Shown here: in pieces, positions 16,122-23,044 of the stretch
How positions within the stretch are numbered: the first letter of the stretch is position 1
Layout of the letters: each line of letters opens with the position of its first letter
Assembly (NCBI GenBank): GCA_019239895.1
Contig: JAFAZH010000057.1
Location: 1-64,000, forward strand
DNA: 64,000 nt
Direction of reading: 5' to 3'
From: Abditibacteriaceae bacterium
GTDB lineage: Bacteria; Armatimonadota; Abditibacteriia; Abditibacteriales; Abditibacteriaceae
Position numbers and translations under genes: made by a program
The notes under the pieces: model-generated
The model's database searches: none
What the model was told of the DNA's origin: nothing
What the model saw: the letters and a program-made list of their open reading frames with translations, nothing else

Positions 16122-16613
16122 ATGGGAAGACCGCGAAAAGATGTGCTGCTCCTTGCCTTGCCAGTGATAGCTCTTGTCATTTTTGGTTTAGCCATGTCAC
16201 TAAACCTACGCTCTTCAAGTTTGATTGTCAAGAAAAGCAGTGTTCAGGCTATCAAGAGTCATCCCGCAGGTGACACCGTGGTAAAGGTGGATGTAGCTTA
16301 TCTTCAATCCTTCCGACTTCCCGGCGAAGGAGTCAATTGGAAAGTATCCTTTAAGGACACTAAACTGATGGATGAATATGGGCAACAGTATTCGTGGCTC
16401 AAACTTCCTCTATCGGCTACACCAGACTTAGCAGTTTGGGACACGGGAGTTGTAGGCCAACGCTCTACCAGAGAACGGATGTTCAACTTCGTGTTGCCAT
16501 TGGCTCAAGTGCCTCGGTCTGTGAGCAAAGTGACGTTTGTCACACGCATAATTGTGGATGGATATGAACTGCCAGTAGCTGTCGTTGTGCGTGATAATAA
16601 ACTCAAGACTTAA
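16122..16613 (+). CDS. Membrane-anchored or exported protein of unknown function (163 aa)
   Basis: After MGRPRKDV comes one hydrophobic segment (about residues 8-26) acting as a signal anchor, then a beta-rich domain of about 130 residues including VVKVDVAYLQSFRLPGEGVN and VTFVTRIIVDGYELPVAVVV. An RBS-like GGAGGGTAAG sits 5' of the ATG. The R' box (AATTAAC) overlaps the TAA stop codon. Confidence 0.65.
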   Translation: MGRPRKDVLLLALPVIALVIFGLAMSLNLRSSSLIVKKSSVQAIKSHPAGDTVVKVDVAYLQSFRLPGEGVNWKVSFKDTKLMDEYGQQYSWLKLPLSATPDLAVWDTGVVGQRSTRERMFNFVLPLAQVPRSVSKVTFVTRIIVDGYELPVAVVVRDNKLKT

Positions 16614-16731
16614 TTAACAGCAACCGAACCAAGCGTTGCAACAGACACCTCCCCTCTCACCCACTCCCTTAGCCCGTCTGACAGCACCCTTCCAACCCAA
16701 TAGTGCAGGCTGTGGCATAATAGCGGGTATA
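16612..16731 (+). repeat. Left half of a giant attC-like element, start codon lost
   Basis: R' AATTAAC (16612-16618), CAACCGAACCAAGCGTTGC and CCCCTCTCACCCACTCCCTT are intact, as is the promoter (CATAAT 16716-16721). The start codon is mutated to ATA (16729-16731) and no small gene or right arm follows. The next 80 bases have no recognisable feature. Confidence 0.6.
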
Positions 16732-16814
16732 GGTGCAGTGATTGATAATCCAAGCAGCTATTGCCATCAGCAGTAGATGCTTGTGGAGCATGATAAGGTA
16801 TAAAGAACCGACTT

Positions 16815-17180
16815 ATGTTGATGAAGCCAGCTATCTTACTTCAACTCCTATGGGCTTGCCAAACTAAAGCCAGTGGCACAGCAGGACTTGATGCCTCTCA
16901 GCTATACCCTGTCGAATCTCCACCTGATTTTTCCGTCATTGCGAAATCCATGTATTGGAATATCGCTGCTTCCAGGCCCAAGCCATTTACACCGGAGACC
17001 AATTATATGTCTCTTCCTGGCTACCTGCGCTTTTGTACTTACCCACAAGCAGATAGATGGATGACATACCTGGAGGCTGAGGTAGTAGTCTATCTTGAGG
17101 GCTACGGCCAATATACACGATGGAAATCTGTAGCCAATGACGATATTGAAAAAGCCTACACGCGCGAATTAGAAAACTAA
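16815..17180 (+). CDS. Small exported protein of unknown function (121 aa)
   Basis: A short signal-like N-terminus (MLMKPAILLQLLWACQTKAS) is followed by a soluble domain with many aromatic residues (SMYWNIAAS, YLRFCTYPQADRWMTYLEAE, YLEGYGQYTRWKS). No family recognised. It lies downstream of a promoter whose small gene has lost its start codon, so that promoter may now drive this gene. Confidence 0.55.
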   Translation: MLMKPAILLQLLWACQTKASGTAGLDASQLYPVESPPDFSVIAKSMYWNIAASRPKPFTPETNYMSLPGYLRFCTYPQADRWMTYLEAEVVVYLEGYGQYTRWKSVANDDIEKAYTRELEN

Positions 17181-17239
17181 GACGGCAAAAACTAAGGGTG
17201 ACTGCTCCTATGCGATAATGACAATCGCCGCAGCGAATG

Positions 17240-17302
17240 GTGCAAACGTCACAGCATAGACGTAGAAGAAGCCCACAGTGGCGGCTATCAGGTGGTGGAG
17301 TA
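17240..17302 (+). repeat. Fossil type A tail
   Basis: GTCACAGCATAGACGTAGAA, then GTGGCGGCTATCAGGTGGTG and GAGTAG, matches the end of type A genes. A TAG inside it interrupts the frame. There is no N-terminal part, promoter or type B gene next to it. Confidence 0.55.
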
Positions 17303-17457
17303 GCGAAAACAGGCTAAGGATTTCGTCCCTCCGTGAAGTCTGGGGAGTTGCTATTGTAAAATGTCGAATATTTATGGATGTGTGGGCGCGGGATTGGAAC
17401 CCGGAGTATGAGAATACTACGAGTGCTGTTTCAGCAGTGACCGTTGCAGTGTGAATC

Positions 17458-17793
17458 ATGTGGATAAAAGCCATCGTTGCTGGTAGTGTCATGGGCTGTA
17501 TCGGCTTGGTGCTTTCCCTGCTGCTGCGCGTTGCAACGATTCAATTGCTACATGGTTATCCCCAAGCTTATGTGCCAGCGCGTTACCTGCCAACGCAACC
17601 CTTCAATGCCAGTAAGTTCTTTATTGCCCTCTGCATTAATGGCTTGCCTTTCTGTTGCATGTTATTCTTTTTGATACGGACACGGAACAATCTCCAACCC
17701 ACCGATTTCAGCAGCCTGTGGGCATTACGAGGGTTAGCTTTAGGCTATGCTTTCCCGTGGCTCGTCTTCTGGGTGTTTGGCTTTTTCATTTGA
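17458..17793 (+). CDS. Membrane protein with three helices (111 aa)
   Basis: Three transmembrane segments are visible (about residues 3-26, 57-76 and 90-110). The loop between the first and second contains LLHGYPQAYVPARYLPTQPF. No family recognised. It ends 5 nt before the start of a small type B gene, so the two may be co-translated. Confidence 0.6.
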   Translation: MWIKAIVAGSVMGCIGLVLSLLLRVATIQLLHGYPQAYVPARYLPTQPFNASKFFIALCINGLPFCCMLFFLIRTRNNLQPTDFSSLWALRGLALGYAFPWLVFWVFGFFI

Positions 17794-17797
17794 AAAC

Positions 17798-17908
17798 ATG
17801 TTCGGGTTAGTGTGTGGCATTTGCGAAGTCTACCTGAACTGGAAGTCCGACCAGTTTTATGCACAACTGGACATCCAAGCCCACAGCGTCACGGTGGAAG
17901 TGGATTAG
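17798..17908 (+). CDS. Type B cassette-loop peptide without clear membrane helix (36 aa)
   Basis: The shortest in-frame member: MFGLVCGICEVYLNW, a linker, then AHSVTVEVD. It has no promoter of its own; the start follows the preceding membrane protein by 4 nt. It shows that the tail is kept in frame even when little else of the small gene is left. Confidence 0.4.
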   Translation: MFGLVCGICEVYLNWKSDQFYAQLDIQAHSVTVEVD

Positions 17909-17940
17909 AACGCGGCATAATATATTGCTGGGTCGCTGCG
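17798..17940 (+). repeat. Right half of a giant attC-like element
   Basis: The right arm (GTCACGGTGGAAGTGGATTA) continues to CGCGGCATAATATATTGCTG. R'' is GCTGGGT (17927-17933), differing from GTTGGGC at two positions. There is no left arm. Confidence 0.5.
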
Positions 17941-18010
17941 CGCAGGGTTGCACGATGTCATTCTATTTAGATTAGACGAAATGCCTCAAAATGAACTTAA
18001 AGGTAACCTC

Positions 18011-18451
18011 ATGTGGCGTTTATCTCTGCTCATTAATTCTGCCTTAGCCTGCGTTGCAGTGATGCTACTGAGTCTCTTGTTTGGACAGCAGTATTTTATT
18101 GGACATCCAGATGGATTATGGGCCGCAGAAAATACTATTCCTCGACAACCACCTTCGCAGCAACTGCTGTTCAAACTTGAAGCAGCTCGCAGGATTGCTC
18201 TTGAACAAATCCCCGGCGTCAAATCGAAGCGGCTTTATGATGGGGCACTGTCACCCTTTTATGGTGATCCTATTAATCGCCAGCCCCTTGGCATAATGGC
18301 GTCATTTACCATTCAAGGAAGTTATCGAGAAACCAAATTCGGAGCGATTGCAGACAAGGCGATAGTCATCTTTTTCGATGATCCGCGACAGGCGGTAATC
18401 GCTAAGACGACATCAGTGTGGTTACGTGATGGGCTGAATAATGGCAAGTAG
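18011..18451 (+). CDS. Membrane-anchored protein of unknown function (146 aa)
   Basis: I favour ATG 18011, preceded by AAAGGTAA; the frame is open to 17948, and a start there would add 21 residues. A hydrophobic anchor (about residues 4-27) is followed by a soluble domain with EAARRIALEQIPGVKSKRLY and a C-terminal AIVIFFDDPRQAVIAKT. The helix-then-strand layout resembles PepSY-like domains, but this is a weak impression. The stop is 1 nt from the R' box. Confidence 0.6.
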   Translation: MWRLSLLINSALACVAVMLLSLLFGQQYFIGHPDGLWAAENTIPRQPPSQQLLFKLEAARRIALEQIPGVKSKRLYDGALSPFYGDPINRQPLGIMASFTIQGSYRETKFGAIADKAIVIFFDDPRQAVIAKTTSVWLRDGLNNGK

Positions 18452-18452
18452 G

Positions 18453-18762
18453 ACTTAACAGCGGCTTAACCAAACGCTGTACACCGACGCCTCTGCCCCA
18501 CTCCCTTAGCCCCGTCTGACAGCACCCATCCACCCCACTGGTGCAGGCTGTGGCATAATAGCGGGTATGGATGTTTACCTCTCGTGGATAGAGCTATTCC
18601 TTTTACGCCTGCTCTGCTTCATTCGTGCCACTGCTGTGCATCGGTTGCGGCGAGTTGTATTACCGCGTGCAAGCCCACCGGCAGCGACAACTACAGGCAC
18701 ACAGCGTCACGGTGGAAGTGGATTAGAGGTGTAGCGGCGTAATCTGTTGTTGGGCCGTTGCG
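18453..18762 (+). repeat. Giant attC-like element, both arms and boxes intact
   Basis: R' ACTTAAC (18453-18459) to R'' GTTGGGC (18749-18755) spans 303 bp. The left arm AGCGGCTTAACCAAACGCTG and CCCCACTCCCTTAGCC aligns with the reverse complement of the right arm (AACGGCCCAACA, then CGCCGCTACACCTCTAATCC and CACTTCC). The promoter CATAAT is at 18554-18559 and the loop encodes the small frame 18567-18734. This is a good copy for testing folding. Confidence 0.7.
18567..18734 (+). CDS. Small gene with frame-shifted tail (55 aa)
   Basis: ATG is 7 nt after CATAAT. A hydrophobic stretch (about residues 4-22) is followed by a basic part, and the hairpin arm is read out of frame as TQRHGGSGLEV. As at 6318, the DNA arm is conserved but the HSVTVEVD peptide is not made. 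Confidence 0.4.
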   Translation: MDVYLSWIELFLLRLLCFIRATAVHRLRRVVLPRASPPAATTTGTQRHGGSGLEV

Positions 18763-18817
18763 TGCAGGTTTACGCGCAGCCTCAGAGTAATACAAGGTGG
18801 ACAGGAGGTCAAAGAAG

Positions 18818-19432
18818 ATGCTGCATTCACATTCCAAGACTCCCATTATCTTAGCCTTTCTAATTTCCAGCATTGGTATTGGGATATTCACTCATGCTGC
18901 TTTTGGCAACTTTCTTTTTGGGCTTGGAACCTCCTCCCCTGCACCTACTGCGCCACTGTCGAGGGAGCAACAATCTACAGTGACTCTCCAAGTTGCTTTA
19001 GTTGCGGGGCCAAGCCGGTTTCACACTCCGGCAGGCGTAGATGCTACAATACCACAGCATGATGTGCGTTTTATGATCATCAATCATAGCCAACAGAAAT
19101 GGGAAATTCAGTTTCCAGATTTGGCTCCTGCCCAAGTTATCGTCGTTAAACCGAACGGTGAAGAGGTTAAACTCGATAACTGGTTAGATATGCCCGATCC
19201 AGCTCATCTAGGGGTATCCCCTGGACAGATGGTAAGTTGGACAGAAAGTATCAATAACTTTTTTGCCTCTGATTTACGCTTCAAAGAAGTTGGGCTGTAT
19301 CGGCTCTATTGGCAATATAGAACAGGTCCTAAGGGAGATGACGTAATTCGTTCCAATGATCTACTGATTTGGATTGACCAGACAGTCCCTCTCTTCGATC
19401 CTGACACACTCAAAATTGTGCCAAGGCAGTGA
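18818..19432 (+). CDS. Exported protein of unknown function (204 aa)
   Basis: ATG 18818 follows a strong AGGAGG (18802-18807), which fixes the start. A signal peptide or anchor (about residues 9-31) precedes a domain with VTLQVALVAGPSRFHTPAGV, VRFMIINHSQQKWEIQFPDL and YRLYWQYRTG. This layout suggests an immunoglobulin-like beta-sandwich similar to those at 3520 and 22379. Role unknown. Confidence 0.7.
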   Translation: MLHSHSKTPIILAFLISSIGIGIFTHAAFGNFLFGLGTSSPAPTAPLSREQQSTVTLQVALVAGPSRFHTPAGVDATIPQHDVRFMIINHSQQKWEIQFPDLAPAQVIVVKPNGEEVKLDNWLDMPDPAHLGVSPGQMVSWTESINNFFASDLRFKEVGLYRLYWQYRTGPKGDDVIRSNDLLIWIDQTVPLFDPDTLKIVPRQ

Positions 19433-19441
19433 AAGGGAGCA

Positions 19442-19715
19442 AACGCATACAAGCGGCTCAACCAAGCCCTACAACCGACGTTTACCCCTCTCTCCCCCAC
19501 TCCCTTAGCCCTGTCTGACAGCACCCTTTCTTAACCCATTCATGCAGGCTGTGGCATAATAGCGGGTATGGGCTACGATGGTCTCATCTTCATTTTACTT
19601 ATGGCTGGGTGGATTATTGATGGAGGCATACACTTTCTGCGCTACCAACGCGACCAACGCGCTGCACGACAACGAGACATAGCCCAACACAGCGTCACGG
19701 TGGCAGTGGATTAGA
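19442..19715 (+). repeat. Giant attC-like element with type B gene
   Basis: The left arm (AAGCGGCTCAACCAAGCCCT, then CCCCACTCCCTTAGCCCTGT) is intact, with promoter CATAAT at 19555-19560 and the type B gene 19568-19714. The outer right arm differs from the consensus (AGCGTTGCAGCCGACGC) and runs into a separate short attC-like site at 19741. Confidence 0.6.
19568..19714 (+). CDS. Type B cassette-loop small membrane protein (48 aa)
   Basis: One transmembrane helix (about residues 4-21), then RYQRDQRAARQRDIA and the tail QHSVTVAVD. ATG is 7 nt after CATAAT. Confidence 0.5.
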   Translation: MGYDGLIFILLMAGWIIDGGIHFLRYQRDQRAARQRDIAQHSVTVAVD

Positions 19716-19740
19716 GCGTTGCAGCCGACGCGCCACCTGA

Positions 19741-19794
19741 GTCTAACCAGAGGAACCCCGCCCCACGGCTGGCGGCTTAACTCTGCATTCGGCC
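19741..19794 (+). repeat. Short attC-like site, 54 bp
   Basis: R' GTCTAAC (19741-19747) fits RYYYAAC; CAGAGGAACCCCGCC pairs with the reverse complement of GGCGGCTTAACTCTG. The right box is ATTCGGC (19788-19794), imperfect. It is followed by CTCTGCGCGCGAC, like other cassette starts. Confidence 0.5.
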
Positions 19795-19830
19795 TCTGCG
19801 CGCGACTCCTTGGTGTGCCACAATACAGCT

Positions 19831-20565
19831 ATGAAACACACTTTTAAAATCGGTGCAGGTGTGGCTTTAGTCGTGATTGTTGGGGGTTTCTCAGTCCTCC
19901 ACTTGTGGCAGAGTCCTAATGCCCAGCAGATTCTCGGCCACATGGCAAAGGTATACACAGAATGTAAGTCCTACCGTGATACGGGTGTTGTCAAATCGGC
20001 CAATGGCACATTCAGCATGGAGGGAACTTTTGCTACTGCCTTTGTCCGACCAGATCGCTTTCGCTTTGATTACACAGGGAAAAACAGTATTAGGCCAGAA
20101 TTTCGCTACATCGTTTGCCAGAAAGGTCAGGTGATTTCCAGATGGTCAGATGTTAGTCCTCATCGTCCACCCCCAGAATCTCTCGGTCTTGCATTGGCAG
20201 GAGGGACAGGAGTTTCTGGTGGCGCGGCCCATACTATCCCTGCACTGCTGCTTCCAGATCAGGTGAAAGGTTGGCAACTTACTGATATGACAGCGGCAAC
20301 CCGGATCGGAGACGAAAGCCTAAATGGAATACCCTGTTTTCGCATCAGGGGTAAGAATGTCCTCCAAAACCGGTCACTCTACTTAAACTCCACTCTTTTG
20401 CTTTGGGTAGATAAGAAAACATATGTTCTGCGCAAGCTTGAGGAAACGAGCGAAATCCACATGGGAACTACAATTTTCAAGACGGTAACAACGACAACTT
20501 ACGACGTGAATATAGATACCAAAATTAATGACGATGAATTTGAATTCAATCCCCCTCAAGCATAA
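19831..20565 (+). CDS. Exported LolA/DUF2092-like protein (244 aa)
   Basis: The N-terminus is a signal peptide or anchor (about residues 6-25). The following domain has the layout of periplasmic lipoprotein-binding beta-sheets of the LolA/LppX type: QILGHMAKVYTECKSYRDTG, GTFATAFVRPDRFRFDYTG, DESLNGIPCFRIRGKN, LLLWVDKKTYVLRKLEET and a final VNIDTKINDDEFEFNPP. In such families the protein carries lipid or lipoprotein through the periplasm; here this is an inference. It is a single-gene cassette followed by a plain 90-bp attC site. Confidence 0.7.
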   Translation: MKHTFKIGAGVALVVIVGGFSVLHLWQSPNAQQILGHMAKVYTECKSYRDTGVVKSANGTFSMEGTFATAFVRPDRFRFDYTGKNSIRPEFRYIVCQKGQVISRWSDVSPHRPPPESLGLALAGGTGVSGGAAHTIPALLLPDQVKGWQLTDMTAATRIGDESLNGIPCFRIRGKNVLQNRSLYLNSTLLLWVDKKTYVLRKLEETSEIHMGTTIFKTVTTTTYDVNIDTKINDDEFEFNPPQA

Positions 20566-20577
20566 TGAGGCTCAGTG

Positions 20578-20667
20578 CATTGACAGAAAACGAACCAGAT
20601 GCTGCAACCGACGCTTTCCGGCTCCGTTGCACTCCGCCTCCAAGCGCGGTTGAGTTGAGCGTTGGGC
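20578..20667 (+). repeat. Plain attC site, 90 bp
   Basis: The left box is CATTGAC (20578-20584), followed by GAACCAGATGCTGCAACCGA. L'' GCGGTTGAG, a TTGAGC spacer and R'' GTTGGGC (20661-20667) give the classical order. R'' is followed by CGCTGCGCGCAAC, the conserved start of the next cassette. Confidence 0.75.
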
Positions 20668-20791
20668 CGCTGCGCGCAACGCTAACGCAAGTCTTATTCT
20701 TGAGTTGCTGCACTCAAGTGCTTGTTTACTCAGGCAAACTCTTTCACCATAGATTATGGTTCATATAACCAGGATGGGCTAGTATCGAAAA

Positions 20792-21484
20792 GTGATTGCC
20801 CAAGGAGCAGAAATAATCTACCGCAAAAATAACTTCTCAAGTAAATCTGCGGGTTTTACCCTCGCTGAAATATTGGTTGTAGTTAGTATCATGCTAGTGA
20901 TCGCAGGGCTTTTGTCATCTGTTTTTAGCCGCGTGCGCAATAAAAGCTACATGACCTCTTGCGCTAATAACTTGCATCAGATTCATGCCGCCTGTGTTAT
21001 GTATGCCAGTGATAATGCAGGACTATTGCCACCGTATCCGAGCCAAGTCCATACCCCAACTGAGTTCATGCCGTCTACAGGTGTTCCGGTCGAGCAAAGT
21101 CAACTGTTAGTCGCAAGCCTGCAACCTTATCTCCGTTCTCAAGCAGTTTGGCGATGCCCCAGCGATGGACGCATCCCATACGTGGGAACGGTTTACTCTG
21201 GGAATAACGGGAATGGCCTGTTTCCAGTCGCAGTTACGAATTCGACAAGCTATGATTATTTGGCTTGGAAGCCAACACCGCAGGGTATTGGGGCAGAGCA
21301 TATAGACGCTTCCGAGGGGCAGCCAGGGCTGATACAAGATAAGGCTGATTGTCGGGCCAACTTTATCGGTAAATATGACGGTTACGATCATCTAGGATGG
21401 TGGAACCGCGTGTATTATGATGGGCACAGCAGACCCTTTAGCTATGACTGCTCTAATCCACACTATCCAAAGGAAATACATTGA
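20792..21484 (+). CDS. Type II secretion-style pseudopilin with H-X-DG-like end
   Basis: The N-terminal prepilin signal is clear: KSAGFTLAEILVVVSIMLVI, with cleavage after Gly 21 and the conserved Glu at +5, followed by the hydrophobic helix. CANNLHQIHAACVMYASDNA is typical of DUF1559-like pseudopilins, and so is the WRCPSDGR block (about residues 121-128). The C-terminal part carries a VYYDGHSRPFSYDC stretch. Only GTG 20792 is an available early start. Such proteins are usually numerous in Planctomycetota and Armatimonadota; finding one as a cassette is unusual. Confidence 0.8.
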   Translation: MIAQGAEIIYRKNNFSSKSAGFTLAEILVVVSIMLVIAGLLSSVFSRVRNKSYMTSCANNLHQIHAACVMYASDNAGLLPPYPSQVHTPTEFMPSTGVPVEQSQLLVASLQPYLRSQAVWRCPSDGRIPYVGTVYSGNNGNGLFPVAVTNSTSYDYLAWKPTPQGIGAEHIDASEGQPGLIQDKADCRANFIGKYDGYDHLGWWNRVYYDGHSRPFSYDCSNPHYPKEIH

Positions 21485-21540
21485 ACTACCTGTGGGGCAG
21501 GCAGAAATATATCAATGGTTCCTAAAATGGAGGTCACACC

Positions 21541-21630
21541 AACTAACAGCAGCCCAACCAAACGCTGCAACGGACGCTTTCCGGCTCCGCTGCGCTGCAC
21601 CTACAGGCGCAGTTGAGTTGGGTGTTGTGC
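21541..21630 (+). repeat. Plain attC site, 90 bp
   Basis: R' AACTAAC (21541-21547), AGCAGC spacer, L' CCCAACC, L'' CAGTTGAG, TTGGGT spacer and R'' GTTGTGC (21624-21630). Its inner sequence GGACGCTTTCCGGCTCCG is nearly identical to the site at 20578, showing two sites of recent common origin. Confidence 0.75.
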
Positions 21631-21709
21631 TGCTGTGCGCGATGGTATAGCACTGTGAGAAGCTAAAAACCAGTTGGGATTATGAGACCAAGATAACTAC
21701 TACTAATCT

Positions 21710-22183
21710 ATGACGGATGATTTTACTCCATTGACACAATCGGGGCATTGGCTCGATTGGCTGGGCGATGATCCAGCACAAGCGGTGCGAGGAGAAATTG
21801 AGAGTGCTCTTCGACAGCAAGTGCCAACAGCGACGTTAGACTGGGTGCGACTGACCGGTAGTCCAGAGTTCTTGACTGGTGGGCGCAAGCGGCGAGATGC
21901 TCCTGACATGACCTTGGTCACACGCGCCGCGTTAGCCGTGCCATTTGAGTTACAGGTGCGTTCGGCAGACAGACAAGATTACTTGCGTGGAGTATTCTCA
22001 TGGGTTACAACGGGACTGGACGCAGAGCGGAAAGACCGCACCTATCTCGACTTGGACGTGGAAATGGCATGGGCTTCGGAGATGCTCACGGTGCGCATCT
22101 ATGAAAGGGACGCGCCTGCCGAGCACCCCGAAGAACCACCTCCAAACCAAAGGAGTTGGTGGAAGTTCTGGCACCAGAAGTAG
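21710..22183 (+). CDS. Small cytosolic protein of unknown function (157 aa)
   Basis: The product is soluble. It contains GHWLDWLGDDPAQAVRGEIE, a beta-rich middle (AALAVPFELQVRSADRQDYL), an acidic DLDVEMAWASEML segment and a Pro/Trp-rich end (PPPNQRSWWKFWHQK). I do not recognise the family. It stands alone in its cassette. Confidence 0.65.
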   Translation: MTDDFTPLTQSGHWLDWLGDDPAQAVRGEIESALRQQVPTATLDWVRLTGSPEFLTGGRKRRDAPDMTLVTRAALAVPFELQVRSADRQDYLRGVFSWVTTGLDAERKDRTYLDLDVEMAWASEMLTVRIYERDAPAEHPEEPPPNQRSWWKFWHQK

Positions 22184-22194
22184 TAAGGTTACAG

Positions 22195-22345
22195 GCGCAA
22201 CAATTCAACCCCAGCGTTACAAAGCCCTACCAGCAGCAGAACAAGGCGTTCCACTCGACCGCTTACCCCTCACACCCACTGCCTTAGCCCCTCTGACAGC
22301 ACCCTTCACCCCCTGGTGCAGACTGTGGCATAATAGCGGATAATC
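22195..22345 (+). repeat. Left half of a giant attC-like element, start codon lost
   Basis: The left arm (GCGCAACAATTCAACCCCAG, then CCCCTCACACCCACTGCC) and the promoter (CATAAT 22329-22334) are present. The ATG is replaced (AGCGGATAATCG) and there is no small gene or right arm. The promoter points at the exported protein starting at 22379. Confidence 0.55.
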
Positions 22346-22378
22346 GTTGAGGTCATTGTTTAGGACATAAAGCAAGTT

Positions 22379-23023
22379 ATGAAGTTGGTTTCTCGATCTG
22401 ACTCGCTGGTGCGGCTACTATTACTTGCGGCATCGCTCCTGGCGGCATCCTCCGTTAGCTCTGGTCGGCCACAGAAAAGGGAGCCGCTTAAAAAAGGTGC
22501 GCCAACTAAAACGCTGCCGTCCACGGCACCTGTGCAGGAAGCATCAGCCACCGGGCTGCATCTGAGCGTCGAGATGGAGCGCGCCGAAGTCTATGCAGGC
22601 GAGCAAGTGGTAGCCAAAGTCACCTTGCGCAATGAGAGTAGCACCACTATTTCTTACTGGGGGGTGTACGATGACGAGAGCTTTACTTACACGATTAAAG
22701 ATTGGCGAGGAAATGTGCCCCTGACCCGCTATGGCAAGCTTGTTATTAAGCCTCCTGGCGGTCCCATATATTCTGTTATGGTACTGACTCATCACCTGAA
22801 GCCGGGGCAAGAGTATAAATGCAGAATTCTACTGAACCGTTTATACGATATGACCCCACCTGGGAAATACTCCATCACACTCCAGAAGATCGTTGGCACC
22901 GAGCATCAGACGGTTAAGCTGATCGCGCCACCTGTAACGGTGAACATCAAAGGATTTGATAGCGGGACTTCTACTATCTCTCCTGTCGCTCATGAGGATC
23001 TGCCCACGGCACCAGGGCATTGA
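22379..23023 (+). CDS. Exported beta-sandwich protein (214 aa)
   Basis: A signal peptide (SLVRLLLLAASLLAASSVSS) is followed by a basic Pro/Lys linker and an immunoglobulin-like domain: LHLSVEMERAEVYAGEQVVA, KVTLRNESSTTISYW, LKPGQEYKCRILLNRLYDMT and PGKYSITLQKI. These fit beta-sandwich domains found in exported proteins, with some resemblance to intracellular proteinase inhibitor (BsuPI-like) or CARDB folds. Function unknown. It lies between the left half and the right half of giant elements, at the end of the array. Confidence 0.7.
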   Translation: MKLVSRSDSLVRLLLLAASLLAASSVSSGRPQKREPLKKGAPTKTLPSTAPVQEASATGLHLSVEMERAEVYAGEQVVAKVTLRNESSTTISYWGVYDDESFTYTIKDWRGNVPLTRYGKLVIKPPGGPIYSVMVLTHHLKPGQEYKCRILLNRLYDMTPPGKYSITLQKIVGTEHQTVKLIAPPVTVNIKGFDSGTSTISPVAHEDLPTAPGH

Positions 23024-23044
23024 TGGTTTGGCGTAACACCGGCA

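Noticed and set aside
17375..17462. tRNA-like T arm on the - strand (CGGGTTCCAATCCCG followed by CGCCCACA)
   Set aside because: The acceptor stem partner and a normal anticodon arm are not found at the right distance. It may be a tRNA 3' end relic, but not a tRNA gene.
20565..20768. 67-residue frame after the LolA-like gene
   Set aside because: It covers the 90-bp attC site and reads recombination-site sequence; no sign of a gene.
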